NCBI GenBank assembly: GCA_963736695.1
Contig: CAVTPU010000004.1
Coordinates: forward strand, 2,108,001-2,172,000
DNA from: CAVTPU01 sp963736695
GTDB lineage: Bacteria; Actinomycetota; Actinomycetes; Mycobacteriales; Micromonosporaceae
Direction: 5' to 3'
Length of the DNA: 64,000 nt
Shown in pieces: positions 8,237 through 17,717 of the stretch (the first letter of the stretch is position 1; each line of letters starts with the position of its first letter). The translations under genes and the position numbers were made by a program. Below the pieces are notes generated by a model. That model did no database searches, had not been told where the DNA came from, and saw only the letters and a program-made list of their open reading frames with translations.

Positions 8237-9197
8237 TCAGGACTCGCGCAGCGATCGGCCGGTCTTGGTGAGGAACACGTCGTCGAGGCTCGGTCGGTGC
8301 AGCTCGATCGAGCTGATCGGGACCTGACCGCCGTCGAGCGCCCGCAGGATCTCGGGAATCGCGGTGGCGCCGTCGTCCACGACGAGCCGAACGCCGGAGC
8401 CGTCGATCGTCTCCAACGACCGGACGAACGATTGCGCGCGCAGCACCTCCTGGGCCGCCTCGACGGCGCCCCGCAGGCCAACCGTGACGACTTCGCCGGA
8501 GATCTCCCGCTTGAGCTCGGCTGGTGTGCCCTCGGCCACCACTTCGCCGTGATCCATGATCGAGATCCGATCGCAGAGCGCGTCGGCCTCGTCGAGGTAG
8601 TGCGTGGTGAGGAAGATCGTCATCCCCTCGTCTCGCAGTCGACGAATCTCGTCCCACATGTGGGCGCGACTCTGCGGGTCGAGGCCGGTCGTCGGCTCGT
8701 CGAGAAAGACCACCCGCGGCTCGTGGATGATGCCGAGCGCGATGTCGACGCGACGACGCTGGCCACCGGAGTAGGTGCTTGCACTTACGGTCGGCGTACT
8801 CGGTGAGTTGGAACGCGTCCAGCGCGCGTTGTGCCCGGGCCTGCGCGTCCGCCTTGCCGATGCCGTAGAGCCGAGCCTGCAGCACCAGTTCCTCGCGGGC
8901 CGTCGAGTCGTCCCACGTGCTGCCGCCCTGTGCCACGTAGCCGATGCGTCGACGCACCTGGCCGGGCTCGCGGCGCAGGTCGGCACCGGCGATGGTGGCG
9001 TCGCCGCCGTCCGGCTGGATGAGGGTCGCGAGCATGCGCAGAGTGGTCGTCTTGCCGGCGCCGTTCGGCCCAAGAAAGCCGAAGATCTCGCCCTCGGCGA
9101 CCCGCAGGTCGACTCCCTGGACCGCGTCGACCGTCTTCTTCTTTCGACCGGCGCGAGATCGGAACGACTTGCGCAGCCCCTTGGTCTCGATGATCAT
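8237..9197 (-). pseudogene. DrrA-like ABC transporter ATP-binding protein, apparent frameshift
   Basis: ATPase partner of the adjacent permease, about 320 aa if repaired. The first frame, from ATG 9197 (TGAGGGGAC upstream as ribosome-binding site), encodes MIIETKGLRKSFRSRAG, the Walker A loop FLGPNGAGKTTTLRML, the Q-loop region GYVAQGGSTWDD and ends near LTEYADRK. The second frame, shifted by one base at about 8776-8786, continues with the signature YSGGQRRRVDIALG, Walker B VVFLDEPTTGLDPQ, the H-loop LTTHYLDEADALCD and a DrrA-type C-terminus. Total length is 961 nt, that is 3n+1, so one extra base is present. Both halves are well conserved, which suggests either a sequencing error or a very recent mutation. 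A programmed +1 shift cannot be excluded. Confidence 0.88.
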
Positions 9198-9337
9198 GAT
9201 TGTCCCCTCAGATGACCCGTCGGCGGCGGCCCACACGACTCGCTCCCCCGCCGCCGGACGGCCTTCACGCTATCGTGACGGTGCTGCCCCGGCCGCGTCC
9301 GGGGCAGGGGTCGGCGTGCGAGAAGAGGGAAGCCCAC

Positions 9338-11086
9338 GTGCGAAAAGTACTGATCGCCAACCGTGGCGAGATCGCGGTCAGGATCATCCGAGCCTGCCGC
9401 GACGCCGGCCTGGACAGCGTGGCGGTCTATGCCGACTCCGACCGGGACGCGCCGCACGCGCGCCTCGCCGACGAGGCTTACGCGCTCGGCGGCCAGACCG
9501 CGGCGCAGACATATCTGCGGGTCGACGCGCTGCTCGATGTCGCTGCCCGGTCCGGCGCCGACGCCGTGCACCCCGGCTATGGATTCCTCGCCGAGTCGGC
9601 CGAGTTCGCCGAGGCCGTCATCGCCGCCGGACTGACCTGGATCGGTCCGACTCCGCAGGCGATCCGATCGCTCGGCGACAAGGTGACGGCGCGACACATC
9701 GCGGGGCGGGCCGGCGCGCCGCTCGTGCCCGGCACACCCGATCCGGTGAACGGACCAGACGAGGTGACCGCCTTCGCGGCGGAGTTCGGCCTGCCGGTTG
9801 CGATCAAGGCCGCGTTCGGCGGAGGCGGGCGAGGACTCAAGGTCGCGCACTCGCTTGAAGAAATTCCGGAACTCTTCGAATCCGCCACCCGCGAGGCGAT
9901 CGCCGCGTTCGGCAGGGGCGAGTGTTTCGTTGAGCGCTATCTTGACCGGCCGCGCCACGTCGAGGCCCAGATTCTCGCCGATCAGCACGGAAACGTCGTC
10001 GTAGTCGGCACCCGGGACTGCACGCTGCAACGTCGACACCAGAAGCTCGTCGAGGAGGCGCCGGCGCCGTTCCTCACCGACGAACAACGCGAGACGATCC
10101 ACGAATCGGCGAAGGCGATCTGCCGCAACGCCGGCTATCACGGGGCGGGCACGGTCGAGTTTCTCGTCGGGTCCGACGGCACCATCTCCTTCCTGGAGGT
10201 CAACACCCGACTGCAGGTGGAGCACCCGGTGAGCGAGGAGACCACCGGCATCGACCTCGTGCGGGAGCAGTTCCGCATCGCCGCCGGCGAACCGCTGCGG
10301 TTCACCGAAGACCCGCGTCCGCGTGGGCACTCGATCGAGTTCCGCATCAACGGCGAGGACCCCGGACGAGGATTCCTGCCCGCTCCCGGCACCGTGACGC
10401 GCCTGCGCCTGCCCGAGGGGCCCGGTGTGCGGGTCGACACCGGCATCGAGTCCGGGTCGGTCATCGGTGGCGCCTTCGACTCCTTGCTCGCCAAGGTGAT
10501 CATCACAGGCGAGACGCGTGCCGACGCGCTGGCGCGCGCCCGGCGAGCGCTCGATGAGATGGTGGTCGAGGGCATGGCCACCGTGCTCGGGTTCCACCGC
10601 CTCATCGTGCGCGATCCGGCGTTCACCACCGAGCCGTTCGAGGTGCACACCCGATGGATCGAGACCGAGTGGGCGGGCGTCGTCGAACCGTTCACCGGCG
10701 GCGCGTTCCTTGACGCCGAGCCGGAACCCCGCACGACGGTCGTGGTCGAGGTCGCCGGCAAGCGCCTTGAGGTGAGCCTGCCCGGACACATCGGCTCGAC
10801 CAGCGGAGCGGGCGCTGGGCGGCCGCCTGAGCCCCGGCGCCGCGGACGCCGGGGTCAGACACACGCGGCCACCGGCGACACGCTCGCCAGCCCGATGCAG
10901 GGGACCATCGTCAAGGTCGCCGTCGCCGACGGCGACACCGTGGCGGCGGGCGACCTTGTCGTGGTGCTCGAGGCGATGAAGATGGAACAGCCGATCAACG
11001 CGCACAAGGCCGGAGTCGTCGCCGGGCTCACGGCCGATGTGGGCACCGCCATCGCGGCGAACGCGACGATCTGTGAGATCCGGTGA
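9338..11086 (+). CDS. Acetyl/propionyl-CoA carboxylase alpha subunit (biotin carboxylase + BCCP)
   Basis: 582-aa protein with biotin carboxylase and carrier domains. It carboxylates its own biotin using ATP and bicarbonate, supplying the beta subunit. Seen: [21 protein letters not shown] at the N-terminus, [16 protein letters not shown], the ATP-grasp loop [13 protein letters not shown] near residue 165, [14 protein letters not shown] near residue 290, [18 protein letters not shown], and the biotinylation motif EAMKMEQ with Lys548. A Pro/Arg-rich linker precedes the carrier domain. GTG at 9338 is chosen for its AGAGGGA ribosome-binding site and family length. A TATCGT hexamer about 65 nt upstream is a possible -10. 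Partners are the beta and epsilon chains at 4174-6049 and BirA at 3170. Confidence 0.95.
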   Translation: MRKVLIANRGEIAVRIIRACRDAGLDSVAVYADSDRDAPHARLADEAYALGGQTAAQTYLRVDALLDVAARSGADAVHPGYGFLAESAEFAEAVIAAGLTWIGPTPQAIRSLGDKVTARHIAGRAGAPLVPGTPDPVNGPDEVTAFAAEFGLPVAIKAAFGGGGRGLKVAHSLEEIPELFESATREAIAAFGRGECFVERYLDRPRHVEAQILADQHGNVVVVGTRDCTLQRRHQKLVEEAPAPFLTDEQRETIHESAKAICRNAGYHGAGTVEFLVGSDGTISFLEVNTRLQVEHPVSEETTGIDLVREQFRIAAGEPLRFTEDPRPRGHSIEFRINGEDPGRGFLPAPGTVTRLRLPEGPGVRVDTGIESGSVIGGAFDSLLAKVIITGETRADALARARRALDEMVVEGMATVLGFHRLIVRDPAFTTEPFEVHTRWIETEWAGVVEPFTGGAFLDAEPEPRTTVVVEVAGKRLEVSLPGHIGSTSGAGAGRPPEPRRRGRRGQTHAATGDTLASPMQGTIVKVAVADGDTVAAGDLVVVLEAMKMEQPINAHKAGVVAGLTADVGTAIAANATICEIR

Positions 11087-11089
11087 CCG

Positions 11090-12488
11090 CTATTCGAACT
11101 CGTGCTGCATGAGCTGACGGGCCGCCTCGGTGAGTGAACCGGACAACGACGGATAGATCGTGATCGTGTGCGCGAGCTGGCTCACCGTGAGGTGGTTCTC
11201 CACCGCCAAAGCGACCGGCAGGATCAGCTCGCTGGCCCGCGGCGCCACCACGACACCGCCGATGACGAGCCCGGAGGCCGGACGGCAGAAGAGCTTGACG
11301 AAACCGTCGGTCAGATCGCCCATCTTCGCGCGGGCGTTCCCGTCGAGTGGCAGGGTCACCGTGCGGCCGGGCACCCGGCCCGAGTCGATGTCCTCCTGGC
11401 TGACCCCGACGGAGGCGAGTTCGGGATCGGTGAAGACGCATCGCCGCGACCGTGGTCAGCCGCAGCGGGGCGACAGCCTCGCCGAGCGCGTGCCACATGG
11501 CGATCCGTCCCTGCATCGCGGCGACGCTGGCCAGCGCGAGCACCCCGGTGCAGTCGCCAGCGGCATAGATGCCGGGCACGTTGGTGCGAGAGACCCGGTC
11601 GACCGTCACGTAGCCGCCCGGTCCGACCCCGACGCCGTATTCGCTCAGCCCCAGGGTGGCGGTGTTCGGCACGGAACCGACCGCCATGAGCACGTGGGAG
11701 CCGGCGATCTGCTCGCCGTCGGCGAGCTCGACGACCACGCCGCTCGCGGTGCGCCGGGCGGCGACCGCTCGGGCGTTGGACCTGATCCTCATGCCCCGGT
11801 CGAGGAATACCTTCTCGATGGTGGCTGCGGCGTCGGGGTCCTCGTGCGGCATGACCCGGTCCCGACTGGAGATCAGGGTCACCTCGACGCCGGCGCAGAG
11901 ATAGGCGCTGGCGAACTCGGCGCCGGTCACCCCGGAGCCCACCACGATCAGCCGTTCCGGCAGCTCAGGCAGGTCGTAGACGTCGCGCCAGGTGAGGATG
12001 CGGTGCCCGTCAGGGTGCGCCTCGGGCAGCACCCGGGGAGTCGCTCCGGTGGCGATGAGCACGGTCTTGGCGTCGACGGTGTAGGGAGCTGCGTCGTACG
12101 GCTCAATGACCACCTGATGGGTGTGCCCGAGTGTGTCCACACCCAGCCGGGCGTGCCCGGCGACGAGCTCCACCCCGGCGGTCGCGAGCTTGGCCGCGAT
12201 GTCGCCCGACTGGGCCAACGCGAGTTGTTTCACCCGAGCGTGCACGGCTGCGGCGTCGAGCGTCGGGTGAGCGCCACGGGCGTGCACGCCAAGCTTCTCG
12301 CCGGCTCCGAAGGTGGTGACCACGTCGGACGAGGCGATAAAGGTCTTCGAGGGCACACAGTCGGAGAGCACGCAGGCCCCACCGGCCCCGGTTGCCTCCA
12401 CCAGCGTCACCTCGGCGTCGAGCTGAGCGGCGACGAGAGCCGCTTCATACCCCGCCGGGCCTCCCCCGATGATCACGATTCGGTTCAC
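11090..12488 (-). pseudogene. lpdA: LpdA-type flavoprotein disulfide reductase, apparent frameshift
   Basis: Homologue of the actinobacterial LpdA flavoprotein, a dihydrolipoamide-dehydrogenase relative that acts as an NAD(P)H:quinone reductase. The first frame from GTG 12488 (GGGAAGG upstream) contains VIIGGGPAGYEAALVAAQL (FAD), GGACVLSDCVPSKTF, the NAD-binding VVGSGVTGAEFASAY and YAAGDCTGVLALASVAAMQG. After LTTVAA the reading frame must shift by one base at about 11438-11441 to continue as VFTDPELASVGVSQED, then NARAKMGDLTDGFVKLFC and the dimerisation domain ending in QHEFE. Length is 1399 nt (3n+1). The motif around the usual redox pair reads CVLSDC, a different spacing context from the classical GGTCLNVGC of lipoamide dehydrogenases. 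It is convergent with the carboxylase alpha gene, separated by 3 nt. Confidence 0.85.
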
Positions 12489-12548
12489 GTCGACGACCTT
12501 CCCACCACGATTACGGACGGTCGCATTCTCCCTCACGGCTCGACCAGC

Positions 12549-12554
12549 TATCGT
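12549..12554 (+). promoter_or_regulatory. Candidate -10 (TATCGT) for gamma-GCT-like gene
   Basis: The hexamer ends 7 nt before GTG at 12562. No Shine-Dalgarno is visible, so a leaderless transcript is likely. The 73-bp gap to the divergent lpdA start must hold both promoters. Confidence 0.4.
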
Positions 12555-12561
12555 CATCGCC

Positions 12562-13023
12562 GTGCGCCTCTTCGCCGCGTACGGCTCTAACTTGGATCCC
12601 GGACGGATGCGGGCCTATTGCCCCCACTCCCCTCTGGTCGGCACCGGCTGGCTGGAGGGGTGGCGGTTGACCTTCGCCGGTGAGGACCTCCTCGGATACG
12701 AGGGGGCGGTCTGCACGCTTGTGGAGTCCGAGAAAGACGATGATCGGGTCTTTGTCGCGCTCTATGACGTGCATCCGCAGGACGAGACCCTGCTCGACGA
12801 TGTCGAGGGGGTGTCGGCGGGGACCTACCGCAAGCTGCACGTGCGGGTGGCCACCCTGGATGGCGAGCAGACCGCGTGGATCTACGTCTTCACCGGATAT
12901 GAAGGTGGCTTGCCCACCTCGTGGTATGTCTCGGAGATCGCCGGTGCGGCCCGTCGGGCCGGCGCTCCAGATGACTACGTGGAGCAGCTGCGTGCCCGAC
13001 CGACCCGCACCGCCACCGCCTGA
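12562..13023 (+). CDS. Gamma-glutamylcyclotransferase-like protein
   Basis: 153-aa protein of the gamma-glutamylcyclotransferase (AIG2/BtrG) fold. Enzymes of this fold release 5-oxoproline from gamma-glutamyl amines or peptides. Seen: the substrate-loop motif FAAYGSNLDPGRM at residues 3-16, WRLTFAGEDLLGYEGAVCTLVES, VALYDVHPQDETLLDDVEGVSAGTYRK (with the acidic residue expected at the active site) and WIYVFTGYEGGLPTSWYV. Actinobacteria, which lack glutathione, often carry this short form and its substrate there is uncertain. It is divergent from lpdA and convergent with the metallo-beta-lactamase-fold gene. Confidence 0.85.
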   Translation: MRLFAAYGSNLDPGRMRAYCPHSPLVGTGWLEGWRLTFAGEDLLGYEGAVCTLVESEKDDDRVFVALYDVHPQDETLLDDVEGVSAGTYRKLHVRVATLDGEQTAWIYVFTGYEGGLPTSWYVSEIAGAARRAGAPDDYVEQLRARPTRTATA

Positions 13024-13109
13024 GCCGTCGAGACACGATCCGCCAGCGCCCGATCTTGCGGCGGTGGCGAGTTCGGTCGTGCGCCGAAACGGGGTCTGCG
13101 CCGAGCGTG

Positions 13110-13745
13110 TCAGGACAGGACGAGCTCCTCGCCGGGAATCAGACGACGATATTCGCAGCCGCTCAGGCGAGACATATTCGCGTCATAGATTCGATGCCCG
13201 ATGTCGGAGAGCAGGCAGTCGTGCAACGCGATGGCCCGGCGGGGCTGGGCCGCCCGGACGAAGTCGATCGAGTCGCTCACCTTGAGCCACGGCCCGGAGA
13301 TCGGCACCAGCAGGGTCTGCACATCGGCGTCGAGCGGCAGGTCGAATGAGTCGCCCGGATGATAGATCGACTCTTCGACGAGAAACCCCAGATTTGGTAC
13401 GGGTGGGATCTCGGGGTGGATCACCGCGTGCCAGCCGCCGTGGGCCCGCACCCGGAACCCGGCGGCGGCGAACCGCTCACCCGACGCGACGATGGTCGTG
13501 ACCTCGGCGAGGTCGCCGAGGTGCGCGGCCACCGCCGCGTGGGTGAAGATCCGCACTGACGGACGCGTCGCGAGGGCGTCAGTGAGGGCTTCGACATCGA
13601 GATGGTCGGCGTGCTCGTGGGTGATGAGCACCGCGTCGACGCCGGACAACGCGGATCGCTCAGTGAACTCGCCCGGGTCGATGACGAGGACCGCGCCGTC
13701 GGACTCGATTCGCACACAGGCATGGCTGTATTTATTGAAACGCAT
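13110..13745 (-). CDS. Metallo-beta-lactamase-fold hydrolase (UlaG-like)
   Basis: 211-aa MBL-fold protein. Seen: MRFNKYSHACVRIESDGAVLVIDPG at the N-terminus, the metal-binding motif THEHADHLD near residue 60, YHPGDSF near residue 140 and an IALHDCLLSDIG segment near the C-terminus. This short domain arrangement matches the UlaG/RomA-like group, broad in substrates (phosphodiesterases, lactonases). The start is ATG 13745, with GAGGAGG placed 6 nt upstream. The next gene upstream on the same strand ends 43 nt away, so the two may be cotranscribed. No specific function can be assigned. Confidence 0.8.
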   Translation of the reverse strand: MRFNKYSHACVRIESDGAVLVIDPGEFTERSALSGVDAVLITHEHADHLDVEALTDALATRPSVRIFTHAAVAAHLGDLAEVTTIVASGERFAAAGFRVRAHGGWHAVIHPEIPPVPNLGFLVEESIYHPGDSFDLPLDADVQTLLVPISGPWLKVSDSIDFVRAAQPRRAIALHDCLLSDIGHRIYDANMSRLSGCEYRRLIPGEELVLS

Positions 13746-13788
13746 CGGTCCTCCTCGTCGAGTCGCCGCGATCATCATCGCAAGACGG

Positions 13789-16218
13789 TTACGGTCGGGC
13801 GGGCACCCCGCCCGTCGACACGCCATCGGTGTTCGCGCCCGCGCTCAGCCGCTCACGCAGCTCGGTGACGGCGGCACGGAACTCGTCGGTCGCCTGATAG
13901 CCCGAATGCGCCCGCATGCCGGGGGCGACTCGGTCGTGGGGCGGCGCGTCAAAGCTCACGGGGTCTGGCAACCGACGGTCGCCGTCGGCGAGCTGACCGC
14001 CCAGTGGCCCACCGATGGGATCGGTGCGACGCCACAGGTTGATCCACCGAGGTCCGCGACGCGGTGAATCCGGCGCGGTCCGAGGCGCTGGCGGCGCCGC
14101 CACGGAGGTTGTCGGGTGTTGCGGCGCCGACCCGATCGGACCGTCGACTGCGGCGGCCATCTTCGCCAGCACGTCGTCGTTGAAGTAGGTGGGGAAGGCG
14201 CGAGCATAGATGCGGCGCAACGGCGACCCATAGGTGAGCAGCGCGGTTCGCTGCCGCACTCGGGGCGGCAGTTGCAGCACCGTCGCGGCGACCAGCACAG
14301 AGCCCTGTGAGTGTCCGGAGAGGATCACTCCGGGCGGTTCGGAGGCCAGCCAGGTCGCCCGGTGCACGAGTTCCGGAACCACCCGCTCGGCATAACAGGG
14401 TGGAGCGAGCGGGTGGGCGGCACGCGGCCAGAACGTCGCGAGGTCCCAGATGATGCCGACGGTGCGACGCACCCGTCCGTTGCGATAGGTCTGCACGCCG
14501 ACGAGCACCAACAGCAGCACCGAGAGGCTGATGAGATAGGTCCCGAGGTTGGTCAGCACGGAGAGCACCTGCGCCGTCCGAGTGCCCGAATCGGCGAGCT
14601 GCACCGGGCCGATGCCCGAAAGCGCGAGTCCGGTGGCGGCGGCCCCGCAGCCGGCCAGCACGGTCCACCCGACCGCGAAGGGTCGCAGGGCGTGATCGGT
14701 CAAGCCCGCTCCGGCGATCGCCGTGTCGATCGCGCGGGCCCGTCGCGGATCGCGGGCACGTCCGCCCGGATAGTCGGCGTCGGTCTCGCCCCCGGCGCGT
14801 CGGCGTTGCGCCGGCAGCGTGACCAGCAGCACCCACAGCACGGTCGCGATCACCACCGCGACCATGAGCACGAACCCCGCAGCCGCCCACTGATAGGAGA
14901 TGGGCGGCTGCAGACCGAGGGACTGTGGCCGGCTGCCGAAGGTGGCCGGGCTCGGCACGGCGGCGCCGTCGAGCAGGTCGGCGACCCGATAGGAGACGCC
15001 GGCCGACAACGCCGCGCCACTGCCTAACCCGATCGAGGCGACGATCGGCGCGCCGAAGCCGCCGAGCAGCGCGTCGGGGCACAGTCGACGCTGCACGGCG
15101 GTGATGAGCAGCAGCAGTGCCAGCAGAGCGGCCTGCAAGGCAAATAGATCGGTGACGATGGCCGCGTAGCCGGGCAGCGGGCCGACACTATGCCAATCGG
15201 CTCGGGGGACCACGGCGAAGGCGAGGGTGCCGACAGTGAGCAACAGCGCGAGCCACCGGACTCCGGCCGTGGCCGCCTCCGCGCCGCGCGAGGTCGAGTT
15301 GCGGTCCACCACGGGCGGGATGAGAAGCAGGATCAGGGTCGCGAGCCCGATCGCCCCGGCCACCGAGGCGAGGACCACACCGATTGTGGCGAGGCGGTCC
15401 GCGCTGATCGCCGATTGCGGGCCGAGCCCGTCGGTCGCACGGTCATGAGTAATGAGCACGCCCAGCAACACCGCGTCGATGACCGTGAACATGAAGGCAA
15501 TGTGCAGGTCTCGCAGCCGACCGACCTGATCACGCCCGCTCCAGAAGGTGGGATCGGCGAGTCCGTCTCCGTCGGGGTTGCGGTCCGGCAATCCGTACGC
15601 CTCATAACGCGCCCAGGTCCGGCGGGCGAGGAACCACAGCAGAGCGACCAGCACGATCGGCCCGATCGTCGCGAGCGCGAGTCGCCGGTTGGTCGGAGCG
15701 AAATAGCCGGTGAAGAACCAGCCCAGACCGCTGTTGGACGACCGGCAGGCACTGGTGGGCTCCGCGCACTGCCACGCGATGAGGTCGAGGAAGATCCCCA
15801 CCGCCGCGAGGGTCAGTGTCGCCGACATCGTGAGGGCGAAGATCCGGCTCAGGCCGTGCACCAGTCGGCGACCGGCGCCCGTCGCCGGTGGACGCATCCA
15901 CATCGGCATGTTGGCCAGGGAGAATGGCAGCAACAGCAGCCAGAACGCGCGTGCGGCGGCGCCAGCGGTGAGGTTTCCCCATCGATAGGCTTCCAGGCGT
16001 GCGCCGCCGGGTCCGTGGGTCGCGCCATATTCGGAGCGGGGCCGGAAGAATCCCGCCCCTGAGTCACCGGCGACTTGGCCGATGATGTGCCGATCGAGGA
16101 TCTCTTCGGCGGGAGTTCCAGAGACTCCGTGCACGCGCAGCTCGACGGGAGCGGCCCCGACGGGCGGCTCCGCCGACGGCTCGGATTGCGGTTGTGGGCG
16201 CGAAGATGGGGAGGCCAT
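13789..16218 (-). CDS. Large integral membrane protein with lipase-like GHSQGS motif
   Basis: 809-aa protein I cannot name. The N-terminus (residues about 20-60) carries VELRVHGVSGTPAEEILD, a stretch seen in uncharacterised actinobacterial membrane proteins. About ten hydrophobic segments follow between residues 90 and 560. After them comes a soluble region with VILSGHSQGSVLVAATVLQLP near residue 630: the G-x-S-x-G nucleophile elbow of alpha/beta hydrolases, followed by LLTYGSPLRRIYARAFP. The C-terminal 100 residues are polar and Pro-rich. The combination suggests a membrane-anchored hydrolase; the substrate is unknown. The start ATG 16218 sits 6 nt after a TAGGGT hexamer (leaderless type). 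Whether the catalytic Asp/His are present was not established by eye. Confidence 0.75.
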   Translation of the reverse strand: MASPSSRPQPQSEPSAEPPVGAAPVELRVHGVSGTPAEEILDRHIIGQVAGDSGAGFFRPRSEYGATHGPGGARLEAYRWGNLTAGAAARAFWLLLLPFSLANMPMWMRPPATGAGRRLVHGLSRIFALTMSATLTLAAVGIFLDLIAWQCAEPTSACRSSNSGLGWFFTGYFAPTNRRLALATIGPIVLVALLWFLARRTWARYEAYGLPDRNPDGDGLADPTFWSGRDQVGRLRDLHIAFMFTVIDAVLLGVLITHDRATDGLGPQSAISADRLATIGVVLASVAGAIGLATLILLLIPPVVDRNSTSRGAEAATAGVRWLALLLTVGTLAFAVVPRADWHSVGPLPGYAAIVTDLFALQAALLALLLLITAVQRRLCPDALLGGFGAPIVASIGLGSGAALSAGVSYRVADLLDGAAVPSPATFGSRPQSLGLQPPISYQWAAAGFVLMVAVVIATVLWVLLVTLPAQRRRAGGETDADYPGGRARDPRRARAIDTAIAGAGLTDHALRPFAVGWTVLAGCGAAATGLALSGIGPVQLADSGTRTAQVLSVLTNLGTYLISLSVLLLVLVGVQTYRNGRVRRTVGIIWDLATFWPRAAHPLAPPCYAERVVPELVHRATWLASEPPGVILSGHSQGSVLVAATVLQLPPRVRQRTALLTYGSPLRRIYARAFPTYFNDDVLAKMAAAVDGPIGSAPQHPTTSVAAPPAPRTAPDSPRRGPRWINLWRRTDPIGGPLGGQLADGDRRLPDPVSFDAPPHDRVAPGMRAHSGYQATDEFRAAVTELRERLSAGANTDGVSTGGVPARP

Positions 16219-16224
16219 GACGCC

Positions 16225-16230
16225 ACCCTA
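16225..16230 (-). promoter_or_regulatory. Candidate -10 (TAGGGT) for the 809-aa membrane protein
   Basis: On the minus strand the hexamer is separated from ATG 16218 by six bases, the leaderless geometry seen repeatedly in this window. Confidence 0.45.
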
Positions 16231-16305
16231 ACCGTGACGATCTTCCATGGCTAGCAACCACTTCGGCACGGTAGGGCGAGACGTCAGTCGGGGGCCGGCG
16301 ACCCG

Positions 16306-17646
16306 TCAGGCATTGGTGAGCGCCGCTAGCGCGGTGTGCACGAAGACCCGGACTCCGTGCCCAATGGCGCGGTCGTCGATATCAAAACCCGAGTGGTGGA
16401 TATCGAATCGATCAGACGAGCCGGGCGCTCCGACGCCGAGTCGGATCATCGCCCCCGGCACCTGATCCACATAGAAGGCGAAGTCTTCGCCACCCATGCT
16501 GATCTCGGCTTCGACGACTTGGCCGGGACCGAGCGCGGCCGCTGCGGCGGCGGCGATGAGGGTCGTCGCGGCATGGTCGTTGACCACTGGCGGCACGCCT
16601 CGGGTGTAGTCGACGACGGCCTGCACGCCGGTGCCCGCGACGACGTCGTGCACCAGTTGGGGCACTAGTTCGGGCAGCGTGTGCCAGGCCTCCCGGCTGA
16701 GCACCCGGACGGTGGCGCGGGCGTGGCCCTCGAACGGAATGGTGTTCGCCGCCTCGCCGGCGCGCACGGCGCCGAAGACGACACTCGCCGAGGCCCGAGG
16801 GTCCATCCGGCGACCGAGCAGCCCGGGCACGTCGACGACGAGTCGGCCGAGCGCGTGCACCAAATCGGCGGTGAGGTGCGGGCGCGCGGTGTGTCCACCT
16901 TGACCGGTGAGGCGCACCTCGAGCAGGTCGGTCGCTGCGGTGAGCGGGCCCGACCGGACCCCGACCATGCCGACGGGTAGGTGCGGAAAGCAGTGCAGCG
17001 CGAAGATCGCATCGACGTCCGTGAGCCCACCAGCGAGAATCATCTCGGGCGCGCCCGACGGGAACTGCTCCTCGCTCGGTTGAAAGAGCAGGCGAACCCG
17101 GCCGGGAAGCAGATCGAGCTGGTCCAGTTGGGTGAGCGCGAGCGCGGCACCGAGCAGGATCGTGGTGTGCACGTCATGCCCACAGGCGTGGCACACGCCA
17201 TCCTTTGTGGACCGGTATTGCACGTCTTTGGCGTCGAGCAGCGGCAACGCGTCGAGGTCGGCGCGCAACGCCACAACCCGGTCGCCGGAGCCGATATCGC
17301 AGATGACCCCGTTGCCTTTGGGCAACAGTCGGGGGTTGAGGCCGATCCGGCTCAATTCCTGAAAGATGAACGCGGCGGTCTCGAATTCCTGCCCGGAGAG
17401 TTCGGGGTTGCGATGGATATGCTGACGCACGGTGATGAGCTCGGCTTCACGGGCAGCGAGCCATAGGTCGAGACCACCGGGAAGTGCCACGGCCCCAGGC
17501 GGAATGGATCCGTCGGGCATGAGCGGTGAGCTCAGCACGGCCTCGGCCGCGTGGGGTCCGGTGGTGGGGGCCGACGGTTCGGCCCAGAACGATCCCGCGT
17601 CTTCGTCGAACTCTGCTGTCGCGGGACGCGTCAGCGCTCTCGTCAC
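16306..17646 (-). CDS. M20-family amidohydrolase (IAA-amino acid hydrolase-like)
   Basis: 446-aa metallo-amidohydrolase of the M20D type, which cleaves N-acyl amino acids or similar amides. Seen: AAREAELITVRQHIHRNPELSGQEFETA, ALRADLDALPL, the metal ligand region CHACGHDVHTTILLG near residue 170, FQPSEE near residue 205, the dimerisation domain starting GQGGHTARPH, and the C-terminal ligand region MGGEDFAFYV near residue 395. The first 45 residues are not family-like, so the start is uncertain. GTG 17646 is preferred because a -10-like TAGGCT lies about 40 nt upstream; ATG further in is also possible. It stands alone on the strand, with the next upstream gene about 700 bp away. Confidence 0.85.
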   Translation of the reverse strand: MTRALTRPATAEFDEDAGSFWAEPSAPTTGPHAAEAVLSSPLMPDGSIPPGAVALPGGLDLWLAAREAELITVRQHIHRNPELSGQEFETAAFIFQELSRIGLNPRLLPKGNGVICDIGSGDRVVALRADLDALPLLDAKDVQYRSTKDGVCHACGHDVHTTILLGAALALTQLDQLDLLPGRVRLLFQPSEEQFPSGAPEMILAGGLTDVDAIFALHCFPHLPVGMVGVRSGPLTAATDLLEVRLTGQGGHTARPHLTADLVHALGRLVVDVPGLLGRRMDPRASASVVFGAVRAGEAANTIPFEGHARATVRVLSREAWHTLPELVPQLVHDVVAGTGVQAVVDYTRGVPPVVNDHAATTLIAAAAAAALGPGQVVEAEISMGGEDFAFYVDQVPGAMIRLGVGAPGSSDRFDIHHSGFDIDDRAIGHGVRVFVHTALAALTNA

Positions 17647-17686
17647 GGTTATGTCTCGATCTCGGTAGGTATTGAGTACCCCAGTG

Positions 17687-17717
17687 AGCCTAGCCCTATT
17701 TCGGTGACACAGCGCAA
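17687..17717 (-). promoter_or_regulatory. Candidate promoter for the M20 amidohydrolase
   Basis: On the minus strand TTGCGC (17712-17717) and TAGGCT (17687-17692) are spaced by 19 bp. This would give a leader of roughly 35 nt to GTG 17646. Visual match only. Confidence 0.35.

Noticed and set aside
8774..8786. Programmed +1 frameshift shared by the two 3n+1 genes
   Set aside because: The two sites share no slippery sequence, stop-codon context or downstream structure that I can see; kept only as a remote alternative in the findings.
9194..11005. 600-codon open frame on the minus strand opposite the carboxylase alpha gene
   Set aside because: Antisense shadow of a gene with complete biotin carboxylase and carrier motifs; no recognisable protein.
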